Notes under the pieces: model-generated
What the model saw: only the letters and a program-made list of their open reading frames with translations
Databases searched by the model: none
Told to the model about the DNA's origin: nothing
NCBI RefSeq assembly: GCF_001544575.2
Contig: NZ_FCNY02000001.1
Span: forward strand, 186,001-250,000
Length of the DNA stretch: 64,000 nt
Direction of reading: 5' to 3'
Source: Caballeronia cordobensis
GTDB taxonomy: Bacteria > Pseudomonadota > Gammaproteobacteria > Burkholderiales > Burkholderiaceae
Program-made: the position numbers and the translations under genes
In this document: piece by piece, positions 50,187-60,830 of the stretch
Layout: each line of letters begins with the position of its first letter
How positions within the stretch are numbered: the stretch's first letter is position 1

Positions 50187-50891
50187 TTATTTGTGCGAGT
50201 CGCGCACGGACTCGCCACCGGTTCGCGCTGAAGCGCCGCGACCCGGTCTTGATTGATCAGCGTTTTGCTCGATTCGCTCGATGCGCTTTTCGACACGCGC
50301 CAGCGCATCGCGCGCCTTCGACAGTTCGGCGTTGAACGCGTCGAGCGCGCTCTTGCGCACGAGTTGCGGACGCTCGTCGAGGAAATATTCGGTGAATGTG
50401 TCCAGCAGATTACGGCCGGTGCGCTGCGCCTGCTCCTGCACCGCGCGCGCGATGAGCCCGACGCGATGCGCGGGCGCGTCCCCGATCACGCGTGCAAGGT
50501 CTTCCTCCGGGTCCCAGCGCAGATGTTCGGCCAGCTTGGCAAGCGTGGTCGCGAATTCGGCGTCGCCCTCGATGCGAACGTGCTTCATCACGGCCGCCTG
50601 ACCGCCTTGCAAAAACGCGGGCAGCGCGTCGAGCGGCACGGCGATGGTGACGTCGAACTCGCCGGCTTCCGCGGCGGTGGTCGCGGCGAAAAGTCCCTCG
50701 GGTTGCACCACGAGCGCGATCGAAACCGGCGTGCACGACAGCTTGACGCGCTTGCCGGCGTACGGCTTCACGCGTTCACGAGCCCACGGCTCGCGCACGA
50801 GCAGATGATTCACGGCGGCCGCGAACCCACTGGACGCGGTCTTCAAGGCGGGATTTGCTGCGGAACGGGCGGATTCGTCTGCGTTCGTCAT
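50187..50891 (-). CDS. ubiJ: Ubiquinone biosynthesis accessory factor UbiJ
   Basis: 234 aa. The N-terminal SCP2 lipid-binding domain (about 20-130) includes VALVVQPEGLF-like strands and DALPAFLQGGQAAVMKHVRI; a C-terminal coiled coil (AELSKARDALARVEKRIERI) matches UbiJ, a scaffold of the soluble ubiquinone-synthesis complex. The start codon is 14 nt past a terminator-like hairpin, with no good ribosome site visible, so its expression is probably controlled. Confidence 0.9.
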   Translation of the reverse strand: MTNADESARSAANPALKTASSGFAAAVNHLLVREPWARERVKPYAGKRVKLSCTPVSIALVVQPEGLFAATTAAEAGEFDVTIAVPLDALPAFLQGGQAAVMKHVRIEGDAEFATTLAKLAEHLRWDPEEDLARVIGDAPAHRVGLIARAVQEQAQRTGRNLLDTFTEYFLDERPQLVRKSALDAFNAELSKARDALARVEKRIERIEQNADQSRPGRGASARTGGESVRDSHK

Positions 50892-50904
50892 CGGCTATGA
50901 GATG

Positions 50905-50936
50905 AAAAAACCCGCGCGAGAAGCTCGCGCGGGTTT
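50905..50936 (-). terminator. Terminator-like hairpin between the Tim44-like gene and ubiJ
   Basis: A 13-bp stem, AAACCCGCGCGAG (50908-50920) / CTCGCGCGGGTTT (50924-50936), with 3-nt loop, then TTTTTT on the minus strand (50910-50905). It lies in the ubiJ 5' region, only 14 nt from its start codon. Confidence 0.85.
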
Positions 50937-51040
50937 CTATTCTAACGCCGCAGCCGACGATCACACTGACGGTTGCCGGCTGCTGGCCATTCGACCAGGG
51001 GCGGGACGCCGGAGCCTTGCACTCCGGCGCGCGGCCACGC

Positions 51041-52054
51041 TCAACTGACTTGCTGAATACCCGCCAGCAGCCAGCCTTCGTTGCCCGCCTTCTGCTTCGA
51101 CAGGTTCCAGACCTCGACGAACGGTTCCGCCGCCGCACCTTCCGACTCGCGGATCAGGCCGTGGAAGCGCACGCTCGCGAGATACTCGGCCGGGCGATCC
51201 TCGACGCCGAGGACATCGGCGTTGAGTTGCACCACGTCCGTGCGATTCGGCGCGCTGCCGCGTGCGTCGACGTCGAGCTTCACTTCGGCGAACATTTCGG
51301 GCGTCGTGAACTCGCGGATGTCGTTGACGTTGCCGCGGTCCCACGCGTCCTGCAGCCGCACGAAGTAGACCTTCGCGTTACGCACGAACGCCTCGGTGTC
51401 GAAGCCCGCCGGCACGTTCGCCGGAACGGCCGGTTGCGCCGCGGACTCGATGTAGTTCGCGCCGAAACCCGTAGGCTGCTGCGGCACCTGAGGCGGGTCC
51501 TGATTCAGGCTCGTGCGCGCGGTCGCGCCGTACGGCGAGGCCGAGCCCGCGCCGGCATAGGCGGGCGTGTTGCTGGCCTGGTTGCCCTGACGCCTGCGCA
51601 TGATGAAGCGGAACAGCATGACGGCCGCCAGCACGATCAACGCGATCATGATCATGTTGGCCATCGCGCCGGCGAACGCCTCGCCGAGCCCGAAGTGCGA
51701 CAGCAGCGCCGCGATGCCCAGGCCCGCGGCGAGACCGGCGATCGGCCCGAGCCAGCGGTTGCGCGCGGGTTGCGCCGCGGCCGGGGTGGCCGGCGCGGGC
51801 TGCGCGCGCTGGGCCTGCGCGGCCTGTCCCGGCTGACCCTGCTGCATGGACTGCGACGGCGGCGTCGCCTGATGCTGCTGCGTCGCCGTGGCCGACTGAC
51901 GGCCCATGCTGCGGCCGCCGCCCATGCGCTTGGCTTCCGCCGTTTCCGCGAAGATTGCGCCAGCCGCAATAACGCCAGCCAGCGCCAAGATTCCGGCCTT
52001 CCTGAAGAAGATGTTCAGGAAACCCCGGGATTGGGGTTTGCGCGAATCGAACAT
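51041..52054 (-). CDS. Tim44-like domain membrane protein
   Basis: 337 aa. An N-terminal hydrophobic signal or anchor (KAGILALAGVIAAGAIFA, about 19-36), a Gln/Pro/Ala-rich linker (about 50-100), two membrane segments (LGPIAGLAAGLGIAALLSHF and MIMIALIVLAAVMLFRF), and a C-terminal Tim44-like domain (about 215-335) ending WLLAGIQQV. Function in bacteria is unclear. It stands 25 nt after ubiE and is followed by a strong hairpin. Confidence 0.88.
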   Translation of the reverse strand: MFDSRKPQSRGFLNIFFRKAGILALAGVIAAGAIFAETAEAKRMGGGRSMGRQSATATQQHQATPPSQSMQQGQPGQAAQAQRAQPAPATPAAAQPARNRWLGPIAGLAAGLGIAALLSHFGLGEAFAGAMANMIMIALIVLAAVMLFRFIMRRRQGNQASNTPAYAGAGSASPYGATARTSLNQDPPQVPQQPTGFGANYIESAAQPAVPANVPAGFDTEAFVRNAKVYFVRLQDAWDRGNVNDIREFTTPEMFAEVKLDVDARGSAPNRTDVVQLNADVLGVEDRPAEYLASVRFHGLIRESEGAAAEPFVEVWNLSKQKAGNEGWLLAGIQQVS

Positions 52055-52079
52055 ATCGAATCCTTTGAAGAGTGGAACA

Positions 52080-52811
52080 CTAAAATTTGGTCCCGACGTG
52101 TAACGCTACCACGCCACCTGACAAATTGTAATATTCGACTCGATCCAGGCCCGCTTGTTCCATCATCGTTTTTAAAGTTTCCTGGTCCGGGTGCATGCGG
52201 ATGGACTCGGCAAGGTACCGGTAGCTCTCCGCATCTTTGGCTACTTTTTCGCCAAGCCACGGCAAAATCTTGAAACTGTAGATATCGTACGGCTTCTTCA
52301 GCGGTTCCCACACTTTTGAGAATTCCAGCACCAGCAGCTTGCCGCCCGGCTTGATGACGCGCGTCATTTCGGCCAGCGCGCCGTCCTTGTGGGTCATGTT
52401 GCGCAAACCGAAGGCAACCGTAACCACATTGAAATAATTGTCCGGGAACGGAATCTTCTCGGCGTCGCATAGCAGCGTGGGCGTCAGCACGCCTTTGTCG
52501 ATCAGCCGGTCGCGGCCCACGCGCAGCATCGATTCGTTGATGTCCGTGTGCCACACCTCGCCGGTCTCGCCCGCCTGCTTGGCGAAGGCCATGGCCAGGT
52601 CGCCCGTGCCGCCCGCGATGTCCAGCACCTTGTAGCCCGGCCGCACCTTGGCCTGCCCGATCGTGAAGTGCTTCCAGATCCGATGCAGTCCGCCGGACAT
52701 CAGGTCGTTCATCAAGTCGTAGTTGCTCGCGACGGAGTGGAACACGCCCGCCACTTTCTTCGCCTTGTCCTGCTCGTCGACCGTTTCGTATCCGAAGTGG
52801 GTCTTGCTCAT
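52080..52811 (-). CDS. ubiE: Ubiquinone/menaquinone C-methyltransferase UbiE
   Basis: 243 aa. The SAM motif is [15 protein letters not shown]; the family marks are [20 protein letters not shown] and [19 protein letters not shown]. It methylates C2 of the benzoquinone ring. It lies downstream of the DUF971 gene, 92 nt away, and upstream of the Tim44-like gene, in the usual betaproteobacterial order. Confidence 0.96.
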   Translation of the reverse strand: MSKTHFGYETVDEQDKAKKVAGVFHSVASNYDLMNDLMSGGLHRIWKHFTIGQAKVRPGYKVLDIAGGTGDLAMAFAKQAGETGEVWHTDINESMLRVGRDRLIDKGVLTPTLLCDAEKIPFPDNYFNVVTVAFGLRNMTHKDGALAEMTRVIKPGGKLLVLEFSKVWEPLKKPYDIYSFKILPWLGEKVAKDAESYRYLAESIRMHPDQETLKTMMEQAGLDRVEYYNLSGGVVALHVGTKF

Positions 52812-52903
52812 CGCGCTTCTTCCTCGCCTGTTTTGTTCGTTCTAGTGTGCGCAATCATCGCGCCGGCTGTGCGGCGTTATGCCGCATCGATATTGTTGGA
52901 TGC

Positions 52904-53314
52904 TCAGTGGCAATGCCCGCCGCCGGACGGCTTCGCGGCCATCGGCGTATCGCGGTCCACGCCCGCGGCTTGCAGCTTCGCCAGATACTCGCTCCACAAC
53001 GCGTCCTGACGCGTCGCCAGGTCGTGAAGGATGTCCCAAGAATAGATGCCGGTATTGTGACCGTCAGAAAAATTGAGTTGCAACGCGTAATGCCCGACCG
53101 GATCGATGCCGATGATCGTCACTTCGCGCTTGCCGGTTTGCAGCGTTTCCTGTCCCGGCCCGTGCCCCTGCACTTCCGCCGACGGCGAATAGACGCGCAG
53201 CAACTCGAACGGCACGCGATACGACGTGTCGCCGTATTGCAGTTCGAGCACACGGGATTTCGAATGCACGACGACGCCGGTGGGAATCGGCGTCGTGGAG
53301 GTGAGTCCGCTCAT
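52904..53314 (-). CDS. DUF971 (gamma-butyrobetaine hydroxylase-like N-terminal) protein
   Basis: 136 aa single-domain protein: LELQYGDTSYRVPFELLRVY and REVTIIGIDPVGHYALQLNF, then SDGHNTGIYSWDIL, are diagnostic. Cysteine/histidine-rich end SGGGHCH. Function unknown; it lies directly upstream of ubiE and 12 nt after the HIT gene. Confidence 0.92.
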   Translation of the reverse strand: MSGLTSTTPIPTGVVVHSKSRVLELQYGDTSYRVPFELLRVYSPSAEVQGHGPGQETLQTGKREVTIIGIDPVGHYALQLNFSDGHNTGIYSWDILHDLATRQDALWSEYLAKLQAAGVDRDTPMAAKPSGGGHCH

Positions 53315-53326
53315 GATGGAATGGTC

Positions 53327-53761
53327 TTAGTGAGTGCCGAACGCCTGGTTCAGCTCGTTGCGCACCTGTTCGCGCAAAAGCGTGGCCTGCGCGCGCCGCT
53401 TCGAGAGCTGCGACTCGGAGACCGTGCGCTGGCGCGGCGCCCAGATCGGCAGAGGAAAGCGGGAATCGTTGGAAAAACGCGGAATGACGTGCCAGTGAAC
53501 GTGCGGCACCTGATTGCCGAGGCTCGCCAGATTGATCTTCTCGGGCACGAGCACGCGGCGCATCGCGCGCTCGACGCCGTTGACGGCGGTCATCACGCGC
53601 GCGCGGTCGCCGTCCGCCATATCGGACATTTCGGCGACGTGCGCGCGCCAGATCACACGGCAAAAGCCCGGCCAGTCGGGCTCGTCGGCGAGGACGACGC
53701 GCAATGCGTCGTCCGACCACAGCACTTCGCCGCCGTCTTCACGGCAAAACACACAGTCCAT
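53327..53761 (-). CDS. HIT family nucleotide-binding hydrolase
   Basis: 144 aa. The histidine triad is HVHWHVIPR (HxHxHxx), and the N-terminal CVFC pair may bind zinc. HIT proteins hydrolyse dinucleoside polyphosphates or nucleoside phosphoramidates; the exact substrate is unknown. It lies 36 nt after the large FAD/Fe-S gene and may share its transcript. Confidence 0.93.
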   Translation of the reverse strand: MDCVFCREDGGEVLWSDDALRVVLADEPDWPGFCRVIWRAHVAEMSDMADGDRARVMTAVNGVERAMRRVLVPEKINLASLGNQVPHVHWHVIPRFSNDSRFPLPIWAPRQRTVSESQLSKRRAQATLLREQVRNELNQAFGTH

Positions 53762-53797
53762 CTCGTACCTCTAGCGAATCAAACCTCGATTTCGCTA

Positions 53798-56700
53798 TTA
53801 CACCAGCACGCGCTCGATACCGCCATTGTTCGCGCGTTCGACGTACTGTTCCATCCAGTTTTCGCCGAGCACCTTGCGGGCGATTTCCACGACGATATAG
53901 TCCGCCTCGACGTTGGCGTCCTCGTTGTAGCGCGAGAGGCCTTGCAGGCAGGACGGGCAGCTCGTCAGGATTTTCACGTCGGCGCCATTGGTCTGAGGAC
54001 CGTCGCCGGCCTTCAGCACGGAACCGGGCTGTGCGCCCGCCGCACCCGCCGACGCGTTCGCGAGATTGATCGCGTTCGCGCCCGCTTCCGCGACGAGCGG
54101 AATGCCGCGCAGCTTGGCCGCGCCCTTGCGGATCTCTTCTTCCTTGCGGAAGCGCACCTGCGTCGAGATATCCGGACGCGTCACCGCGAGCGTGCCCGAT
54201 TCGCCGCAGCAGCGATCGTTCTTCTCGATCTTGTAGCCGTCGTTTTCCGAACCCATCAGCTGATTGACGAGCTTGACCGGGTCCATCGTCTTGATCGGCG
54301 AGTGGCACGGGTCGTGATACATGTAGCGCGTGCCCTTCACGCCTTCGAGCCTGATGTTCTTTTCCAGCAGGAACTCGTGAATGTCGATGATCCGGCAGCC
54401 CGGAAAGATCTTCTCGAATTCGTAGCCCGCGAGCTGGTCGTAGCACGTGCCGCACGACACGACCACGGTCTTGATATCGAGATAGTTCAACGTATTCGCG
54501 ACGCGGTGGAACAGCACGCGATTGTCCGTGACGATCTGCTCGGCCTTGTCGTACTGGCCCGAGCCGCGCTGCGGGTAGCCGCAACACAGATAGCCCGGCG
54601 GCAGCACGGTCTGCACGCCCGCTTCCCAGAGCATGGCTTGCGTCGCGAGTCCGACTTGCGAGAACAGGCGCTCCGAGCCGCAGCCGGGGAAATAGAACAC
54701 GGCTTCCGAATCGACGGTGGTCGTCTGCGGATTGCGGATGATCGGGACGATCTTGTTGTCCTCGATATCCAGCAGCGCGCGCGCCGTCTTCTTCGGCAGA
54801 TTGCCCGGCATCTTCTTGTTGACGAAGTGAATGACCTGCGTCACGACCGGCGGTTTGCCGACCGTCGCGGGCGGTTTCGCCGTCTGCTTCTTCACGACCT
54901 TCTTCAGCAATTCGTTGCCCAGACGCTGCGCCTTGTAGCCGACGCCCATCATCGCGGTGCGCGCGAGGTTGATCGTCTGCGGATTCGTCGCGTTGAGGAA
55001 GAACATGCCGGCCGCGTTGCCCGCGTTGAACTTCTTCTTGCCCATCTTGCGCAAGAGATTGCGCATGTTCATCGTGACGTCGCCGAAATCGATCTTCACC
55101 GGGCACGGCGTCACGCACTTGTGGCAGACCGTGCAGTGATCGGCGACGTCGTTGAATTCGTCCCAATGTTTGATGGACACGCCGCGGCGCGTCTGCTCCT
55201 CGTACAGGAACGCTTCGACCAGCAGCGACGTGGCGAGAATCTTGTTGCGCGGGCTGTACAGCAAATTCGCGCGCGGCACGTGCGTGGCGCACACCGGCTT
55301 GCACTTGCCGCAGCGCAGGCAGTCCTTGATGGAATCGGAAATCGCGCCGATATCCGACTGCTGCATGATGATCGACTCGTAGCCCATCAGGCCGAACGAC
55401 GGCGTGTACGCGTTGCGCAGGTCCGCGCCATCGAACAGCTTGCCCTTGTTGAAGCGCCCGTGCGGATCGACGCGCTGCTTGTACGCGCGGAAATCGCCGA
55501 TTTCCTCTTCCGTCAGAAACTCCAGCTTCGTGATGCCGATGCCGTGCTCGCCCGAGATCACGCCATCGAGCGAACGCGCGAGCTTCATGATGCGCGCGAC
55601 CGCGTGATGCGCGTCCTGGAGCATCTCGTAGTTATCGGAGTTGACGGGGATGTTCGTGTGCACGTTGCCATCGCCCGCGTGCATGTGCAGCGCGACGAAC
55701 ACGCGGCCGCGCAGCACTTGCTTGTGGATGGCCTGCGCCTCGTCGAGGATCGGCTTGAACTCGCCGCCGTTGAAGATCTGACGCAGTTCCGCGCGAATTT
55801 CCTGCTTCCACGAAATGCGCACGGTGCGGTCCTGCGCAACGTGAAACACGTTGGCGTCCGGCTGCACGTCGACGCGATCCGCGAATTTCTCCGCCAGCGC
55901 TTCGTAGCCGAGATTCACGAGATAGTGCTGCGCCTCGCGCAAGGACATGTCGAGCTTGTCGCCGACGAAAGTCCAGCGCTCGCGCACGCGCTTCAACAAA
56001 TCGAGCGCCTGCGTCACGCGGTCTTCGAGCAGTTCCGCGCTCGGAATTTCGTTGGCGTCGTCGGTCTTGCCGAGCGGCAGCTTGCCGGTGCGGAAAAACG
56101 CTTCGAGCGCATCGACCAGTTGCAGCTTGTTCTTGATCGACAACTCGATGTTGATGCGCTCGATGCCGTCCGTGTATTCGCCCATGCGATCGAGCGGAAT
56201 CACGACGTCTTCGTTGATCTTGAACGCGTTCGTGTGCTTGGCGATGGCCGCCGTGCGCGAGCGGTCGAGCCAGAAACGCTTGCGCGCCTCGGCGTTCACC
56301 GCGACGAAGCCTTCGCCGCTCTTGCCGTTCGCCATGCGCACGACTTCCGATGTGGCCGAGGCGACGGCATCGGCGTCATTGCCGACGATATCGCCGATCA
56401 GCACCATCTTCGGGAACGCGTTGCGCTTGCTTTTCGTCGCATAGCCGACCGCGCGCAGATAGCGCTCGTCGAGGTGTTCGAGACCGGCGAGGATCGCGCC
56501 GCCCTGCTTCGACGTCTCGAACAGATAGTCCTTGATCTCGACGATGCTCGGAATCGCGTCGCGCGCCTGGCCGAAGAATTCGAGGCAGACGGTGCGCGTG
56601 TGCGCGGGCATCTTGTGCAGAATCCAGCGCGCGGACGTGATGAGGCCGTCGCAGCCTTCCTTCTGCACGCCGGGCAGACCGGCGAGGAATTTGTCGGTGA

Positions 56701-57892
56701 CGTCTTTCCCGAGGCCTTCCTTGCGGAACGTGCGGCCCGCGATGTCGAGCGTTTCGGTGCGCAGGAGCTTCTCGCCCGGCGGACGATTGCCGTCGAACCA
56801 GTCGAGCCGGAAGCGCGCCACTTCGACGTCGTGAATCTTGCCGCAGTTGTGATCCAGACGCGTGACTTCGAGCCAGTTGCCTTCGGGATCGACCATGCGC
56901 CACCACGCGAGATTGTCGAGCGCCGTGCCCCACAACACCGCTTTCTTGCCACCCGCGTTCATCGCGACATTGCCGCCGACGCACGATGCATCGAGCGAAG
57001 TCGGATCGACGGCGAACACGAAGCCCGCCTGCTCCGCGGCTTCGGTGACGCGCCGTGTGACCACGCCCGCGCCCGAGAAAATCGTCGCGACCTTGTGATC
57101 GACGCCCGGCAGATCCGTCATTTCGACCGGACCGAGCTGTTCGAGCTTTTCCGTGTTGATGACGGCCGAGAACGGCGTGAGCGGAATCGCGCCGCCGGTG
57201 TAGCCGGTGCCGCCGCCGCGCGGGATCACGGTCAGGCCGAGTTCGAAGCACGCCTTGATCAGGCCGGCGATTTCGGCTTCGCTGTCGGGCGTCAGCACGA
57301 CGAACGGATATTCGACGCGCCAGTCCGTGGCGTCCGTGACGTGCGCGACGCGCGAGAGACCGTCGAACTTGATGTTGTCCTTCTGCGTTTCCTTGCCCAG
57401 CACGCGCGATGCGCGGCGGCGCAAGTCGGACATGTGGCCGAATTCGGCGGCGAAGTCGTCGACGGCGCGGCGTGCTGCGGCGATCAGCAATTGCACGCGC
57501 CCGGCGCGCTCGCGGCTGCCGGCTTCGTCGCTGTGCGCGGAAAGATCGGCGCTGCGGCGTTTCTCGATTTCGGCGAGACGGTGATTCAGTGCTTCGACGA
57601 GAAGCGCGCGGCGCTTCGGATTGTCGAGCAGGTCGTCCTGCAGATAAGGATTGCGGCGCACGACCCAGATATCGCCGAGCACTTCATACAGCATGCGCGC
57701 CGAGCGGCCCGTGCGGCGCTCGTTGCGCAGTTCGTCGAGCACGGCCCAGGCTTCGTCGCCCAGAAGCCGCATGACGATTTCGCGATCGGAAAACGACGTG
57801 TAGTTATAGGGAATTTCGCGCAGACGGGGCTCGTTATCGAGCGCCAAGGCGGCATGGGCGCCGTTCGGATCGAAGGCTTGAGGTGCGTTCAT
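53798..57892 (-). CDS. DUF3683 FAD-linked oxidase / Fe-S oxidoreductase fusion
   Basis: 1,364 aa. An N-terminal DUF3683-type region (about 20-165), a PCMH FAD-binding domain ([18 protein letters not shown] near 225; [17 protein letters not shown] near 300), and a GlcD-like C-terminal oxidase domain (to about 820). Two [4Fe-4S] motifs follow: C858, C861, C864, C868 and C920, C923, C926, C930. Two cysteine-rich CCG domains ([22 protein letters not shown]) resemble GlcF/LutA. It therefore combines GlcD and GlcF functions and likely oxidises a 2-hydroxyacid such as D-lactate or glycolate, passing electrons to quinone. ATG 57892 ([11 protein letters not shown]) is chosen. Confidence 0.93.
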   Translation of the reverse strand: MNAPQAFDPNGAHAALALDNEPRLREIPYNYTSFSDREIVMRLLGDEAWAVLDELRNERRTGRSARMLYEVLGDIWVVRRNPYLQDDLLDNPKRRALLVEALNHRLAEIEKRRSADLSAHSDEAGSRERAGRVQLLIAAARRAVDDFAAEFGHMSDLRRRASRVLGKETQKDNIKFDGLSRVAHVTDATDWRVEYPFVVLTPDSEAEIAGLIKACFELGLTVIPRGGGTGYTGGAIPLTPFSAVINTEKLEQLGPVEMTDLPGVDHKVATIFSGAGVVTRRVTEAAEQAGFVFAVDPTSLDASCVGGNVAMNAGGKKAVLWGTALDNLAWWRMVDPEGNWLEVTRLDHNCGKIHDVEVARFRLDWFDGNRPPGEKLLRTETLDIAGRTFRKEGLGKDVTDKFLAGLPGVQKEGCDGLITSARWILHKMPAHTRTVCLEFFGQARDAIPSIVEIKDYLFETSKQGGAILAGLEHLDERYLRAVGYATKSKRNAFPKMVLIGDIVGNDADAVASATSEVVRMANGKSGEGFVAVNAEARKRFWLDRSRTAAIAKHTNAFKINEDVVIPLDRMGEYTDGIERINIELSIKNKLQLVDALEAFFRTGKLPLGKTDDANEIPSAELLEDRVTQALDLLKRVRERWTFVGDKLDMSLREAQHYLVNLGYEALAEKFADRVDVQPDANVFHVAQDRTVRISWKQEIRAELRQIFNGGEFKPILDEAQAIHKQVLRGRVFVALHMHAGDGNVHTNIPVNSDNYEMLQDAHHAVARIMKLARSLDGVISGEHGIGITKLEFLTEEEIGDFRAYKQRVDPHGRFNKGKLFDGADLRNAYTPSFGLMGYESIIMQQSDIGAISDSIKDCLRCGKCKPVCATHVPRANLLYSPRNKILATSLLVEAFLYEEQTRRGVSIKHWDEFNDVADHCTVCHKCVTPCPVKIDFGDVTMNMRNLLRKMGKKKFNAGNAAGMFFLNATNPQTINLARTAMMGVGYKAQRLGNELLKKVVKKQTAKPPATVGKPPVVTQVIHFVNKKMPGNLPKKTARALLDIEDNKIVPIIRNPQTTTVDSEAVFYFPGCGSERLFSQVGLATQAMLWEAGVQTVLPPGYLCCGYPQRGSGQYDKAEQIVTDNRVLFHRVANTLNYLDIKTVVVSCGTCYDQLAGYEFEKIFPGCRIIDIHEFLLEKNIRLEGVKGTRYMYHDPCHSPIKTMDPVKLVNQLMGSENDGYKIEKNDRCCGESGTLAVTRPDISTQVRFRKEEEIRKGAAKLRGIPLVAEAGANAINLANASAGAAGAQPGSVLKAGDGPQTNGADVKILTSCPSCLQGLSRYNEDANVEADYIVVEIARKVLGENWMEQYVERANNGGIERVLV

Positions 57893-58388
57893 GTTCGACG
57901 GTTCGGTGTGCCGGCCTTCGCGCTTCGAAAAGCGGAAATGCCGGCGATGCGCGTGGGGGCGCAAATTTTCGAATGAGACTTATCTTGGCGAAGGCCGCCG
58001 GGGCTCATCACGGCGCCTTCGGTGTGCCCTGGATCAACGCCACGATCGCGCGTGGCGCGCATGCTTTTCCGCCGCGGGATGCAACCCGCGGGAAACATGC
58101 GCCAGAAAATCGATCCGAAGCTGCCGGTGCATCTGCCGATCCTGATTGCTGATTCGTAAAAGGAAATTCTAACCCATCGCGATGGCGCGCGTCGGCGGAC
58201 GCTAGCAGCCAGAAGGGGCTTTTGCGTGCATATTCGCGACGCGTTCATGTCATTTTCGACACTTTTTTGCACGACCGTCCGGACGGTCGAACCACACGGC
58301 GCATCCGGAAACCGCGCGGTTGGCGCTATCATTGATGCTTTCGCCCTCAAAAACCCGCGCGCGTCGCTGCCGCGTGACGATTTCTCGC
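57893..58388. other. Intergenic region between divergent FAD/Fe-S oxidoreductase and ilvA genes
   Basis: 496 bp serving two divergent genes. It holds an 18-bp perfect palindrome (58272-58289), a small GC stem CCGCGGG/CCCGCGG (58072-58091), and a doubtful 32-codon ORF (58061-58159). I see no clear sigma70 promoter. Confidence 0.5.
58272..58289. promoter_or_regulatory. Perfect 18-bp palindrome, operator candidate
   Basis: CGACCGTCCGGACGGTCG is fully self-complementary, shaped like a TetR-type operator, and lies 100 bp before ilvA and 380 bp before the divergent gene. No regulator gene lies adjacent. Confidence 0.5.
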
Positions 58389-59912
58389 ATGACACATCCC
58401 GACTACCTGAAGAAAGTGCTGACCGCGCGTGTGTACGACGTCGCGCGCGAAAGCGAGCTGGAGCCCGCGCACAACCTGTCCGCGCGTCTGCACAATTCCG
58501 TGTTCCTGAAGCGCGAGGACAATCAGCCGGTTTTCTCGTTCAAGATTCGCGGCGCGTACAACAAGATGGCGAACCTCACCGCGGACGAACTCGCGCGCGG
58601 CGTGATCACGGCGTCGGCGGGCAATCATGCGCAGGGCGTGGCGCTCTCGGCGGCGCGGCTCGGCTGCCGCGCGGTCATCGCCGTGCCGACCACGACGCCG
58701 CAAGTGAAAATCGACGCGATCCGCGCGCACGGCGGTCCGACGGTCGAAGTGGTGCTTGCGGGCGAATCGTACAGCGACGCCTACGCGCGCGCCGTGCAGC
58801 TTCAGGAAGAGCGTGGCCTGACCTTCGTGCATCCGTTCGACGATCCCGATGTCATCGCCGGGCAAGGCACCGTGGCCATGGAAATCCTGCGGCAGCATCA
58901 GGGCCCGATTCACGCGATATTCTGCCCGATCGGCGGCGGCGGGCTGGCGGCGGGCGTCGCGGCGTACATCAAGGCGGTGCGGCCCGAGATCAAGGTAATC
59001 GGCGTGCAGACCGAGGATTCCTGCGCGATGGCGCAGTCGATCAAGGCGGGCGAGCGCGTGACGCTCTCCGAAGTCGGCCTGTTTTCGGACGGCACGGCGG
59101 TGAAGCTCGTCGGCGAGGAAACCTTCCGGCTGTGCAACGAACTGCTCGACGAAGTCGTCACCGTCGATACCGATGCGCTCTGCGCCGCGATCAAGGACGT
59201 GTTCCAGGACACGCGCAGCGTGCTGGAGCCCGCCGGTTCGCTCGCGGTCGCGGGCGCGAAGCTGTATGCGGAGCGCGAGGGCATCGAGGGCAAGACGCTC
59301 ATCGCGGTGACGTCCGGCGCGAACATGAACTTCGACCGCATGCGCTTCGTCGCGGAGCGCGCGGAAGTCGGCGAGGCGCGCGAGGCCGTGTTCGCCGTGA
59401 CGATTCCCGAAGAGCGCGGCAGCTTCCGGCGCTTCTGCGAACTCGTCGGCACCCGCAGCGTGACGGAGTTCAACTACCGCATCGCCGATGAGCACGCCGC
59501 GCATATCTTCGTCGGCGTGCAGATCAAGGCGCGCAAGGAAACGGCGCAGATGATGTCGGCGTTCATCGAACACGGTTTCGCGACCGTCGATCTTTCGCAC
59601 GACGAGCTCTCGAAGCAGCACATCCGCTATATGGTCGGCGGCCGTTCGCCGCTCGCGCGCGACGAGCGCCTGTTGCGCTTCGAGTTTCCCGAGCGTCCGG
59701 GCGCGCTGATGAAGTTCCTGTCGTCGATGGCGCCGGACTGGAACATCAGCCTCTTTCACTATCGGAATCAGGGCGCGGACACCAGCTCGATTCTCGTCGG
59801 CATTCAGGTGCCGCAGTCGGACAACGCGGAGTTCGAGCGCTTTCTCGCGACGCTCGGCTATCCGTGGTGGGACGAGCAGGCCAATCCGGTCTACAAGCTG
59901 TTTCTGGCTTGA
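58389..59912 (+). CDS. ilvA: Threonine ammonia-lyase, biosynthetic
   Basis: 507 aa PLP enzyme, first step of isoleucine synthesis. The PLP lysine is in FSFKIRGAYNKM, the phosphate cradle is IGGGGLAAGVA, and two C-terminal ACT-like domains (SFRRFCELVGTRSVTEFNY and RLLRFEFPERPGALMKFL) allow isoleucine/valine feedback, which marks it as biosynthetic rather than catabolic. The ATG 58389 begins MTHPDYLKKVL; upstream open frame rejected. The nucleotidase gene starts 3 nt after its stop. Confidence 0.96.
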   Translation: MTHPDYLKKVLTARVYDVARESELEPAHNLSARLHNSVFLKREDNQPVFSFKIRGAYNKMANLTADELARGVITASAGNHAQGVALSAARLGCRAVIAVPTTTPQVKIDAIRAHGGPTVEVVLAGESYSDAYARAVQLQEERGLTFVHPFDDPDVIAGQGTVAMEILRQHQGPIHAIFCPIGGGGLAAGVAAYIKAVRPEIKVIGVQTEDSCAMAQSIKAGERVTLSEVGLFSDGTAVKLVGEETFRLCNELLDEVVTVDTDALCAAIKDVFQDTRSVLEPAGSLAVAGAKLYAEREGIEGKTLIAVTSGANMNFDRMRFVAERAEVGEAREAVFAVTIPEERGSFRRFCELVGTRSVTEFNYRIADEHAAHIFVGVQIKARKETAQMMSAFIEHGFATVDLSHDELSKQHIRYMVGGRSPLARDERLLRFEFPERPGALMKFLSSMAPDWNISLFHYRNQGADTSSILVGIQVPQSDNAEFERFLATLGYPWWDEQANPVYKLFLA

Positions 59913-59915
59913 GCA

Positions 59916-60830
59916 ATGCCCAAGTTCACGCTCGAAGACAAGCTCGTCGTCGCGATTTCGTCGCGCGCGCTGTTCGATTTCGAGGACGAGAACCGCGTCT
60001 TCGAAACCGGCGATCTGGCGCGCTACGAAGCGCTGCAGCGCTCGCGGCTCGACACGCCCGCGAAGCCGGGCGTCGCGTTCGGTCTGATTCGCAAGCTGCT
60101 CGCGCTGAACGCGGGCGCGCAGCGCGTGGAAGTGGTGATTCTGTCGCGCAGCGATCCGATCAGCGGTCTGCGCGCGTTTCATTCGTGCCGTGAGCATGGG
60201 CTCGCGATCGAGCGCGGCGTGTTCACGCGCGGCCGCTCGCCGTTTGCCTATCTGAAGCCGCTGCATGCGTCGCTGTTTCTGTCGGCGAATCCGGACGATG
60301 TGCGCGACGCCCTCGCCGCCGGATTTCCCGCCGCGCGCGTGCTGCCGGAAACGCCGCGCGCGGCGAGCCGTTACGCCGACGAGATCCGCATTGCGTTCGA
60401 TGGCGACGCCGTGCTCTTCTCCGACGAAGCCGAGCGCGTATTTCAGAGCGATGGGTTGAGCGCGTTCGTCGGTCACGAGACGACCAGGCGCGAAGAGCCG
60501 CTGCCGGGCGGGCCGCTGAAGCCGCTGCTCGCGGCGCTGAACAAGCTGCAACGCATTGCCGACGACACCGAGCGCAAGTCGCCGATGCACATCCGCACCG
60601 CGCTCGTCACCGCGCGCTCCGCGCCCGCGCACGAGCGCGCAATCCGCACGCTGATGGCCTGGGACATCGAAATCGACGAAGCGATGTTTCTCGGCGGACT
60701 GGACAAGGGCGAATTCCTGCGTGAATTCGAGCCCGACTTTTTCTTCGACGATCAAATTCGCCACTGCGAATCGGCTCGCGTCGTGACCGCGACCGGGCAC
60801 GTTCTCAGCGGCATAGCGAACGCATCATGA
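59916..60830 (+). CDS. Cytosolic 5'-nucleotidase family protein
   Basis: 304 aa. Conserved blocks are [50 protein letters not shown] and [18 protein letters not shown], which match the single-domain bacterial 5'-nucleotidase family related to cN-I. It dephosphorylates nucleoside monophosphates; the preferred base is unknown. It lies between ilvA and queF with a 3-nt gap and a 4-nt overlap, so the three are probably one transcript. Confidence 0.88.
   Translation: MPKFTLEDKLVVAISSRALFDFEDENRVFETGDLARYEALQRSRLDTPAKPGVAFGLIRKLLALNAGAQRVEVVILSRSDPISGLRAFHSCREHGLAIERGVFTRGRSPFAYLKPLHASLFLSANPDDVRDALAAGFPAARVLPETPRAASRYADEIRIAFDGDAVLFSDEAERVFQSDGLSAFVGHETTRREEPLPGGPLKPLLAALNKLQRIADDTERKSPMHIRTALVTARSAPAHERAIRTLMAWDIEIDEAMFLGGLDKGEFLREFEPDFFFDDQIRHCESARVVTATGHVLSGIANAS

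Noticed and set aside
52847..57976. 1,709-codon plus-strand frame opposite the FAD/Fe-S oxidoreductase
   Set aside because: The opposite strand encodes a protein with intact FAD and Fe-S motifs; the plus frame is Arg/Ala/His-rich and without motifs.
58061..58159. 32-codon plus-strand ORF ending LPVHLPILIADS
   Set aside because: Codon choice looks plausible, but it is very short, without ribosome site or recognisable match; could be a remnant.
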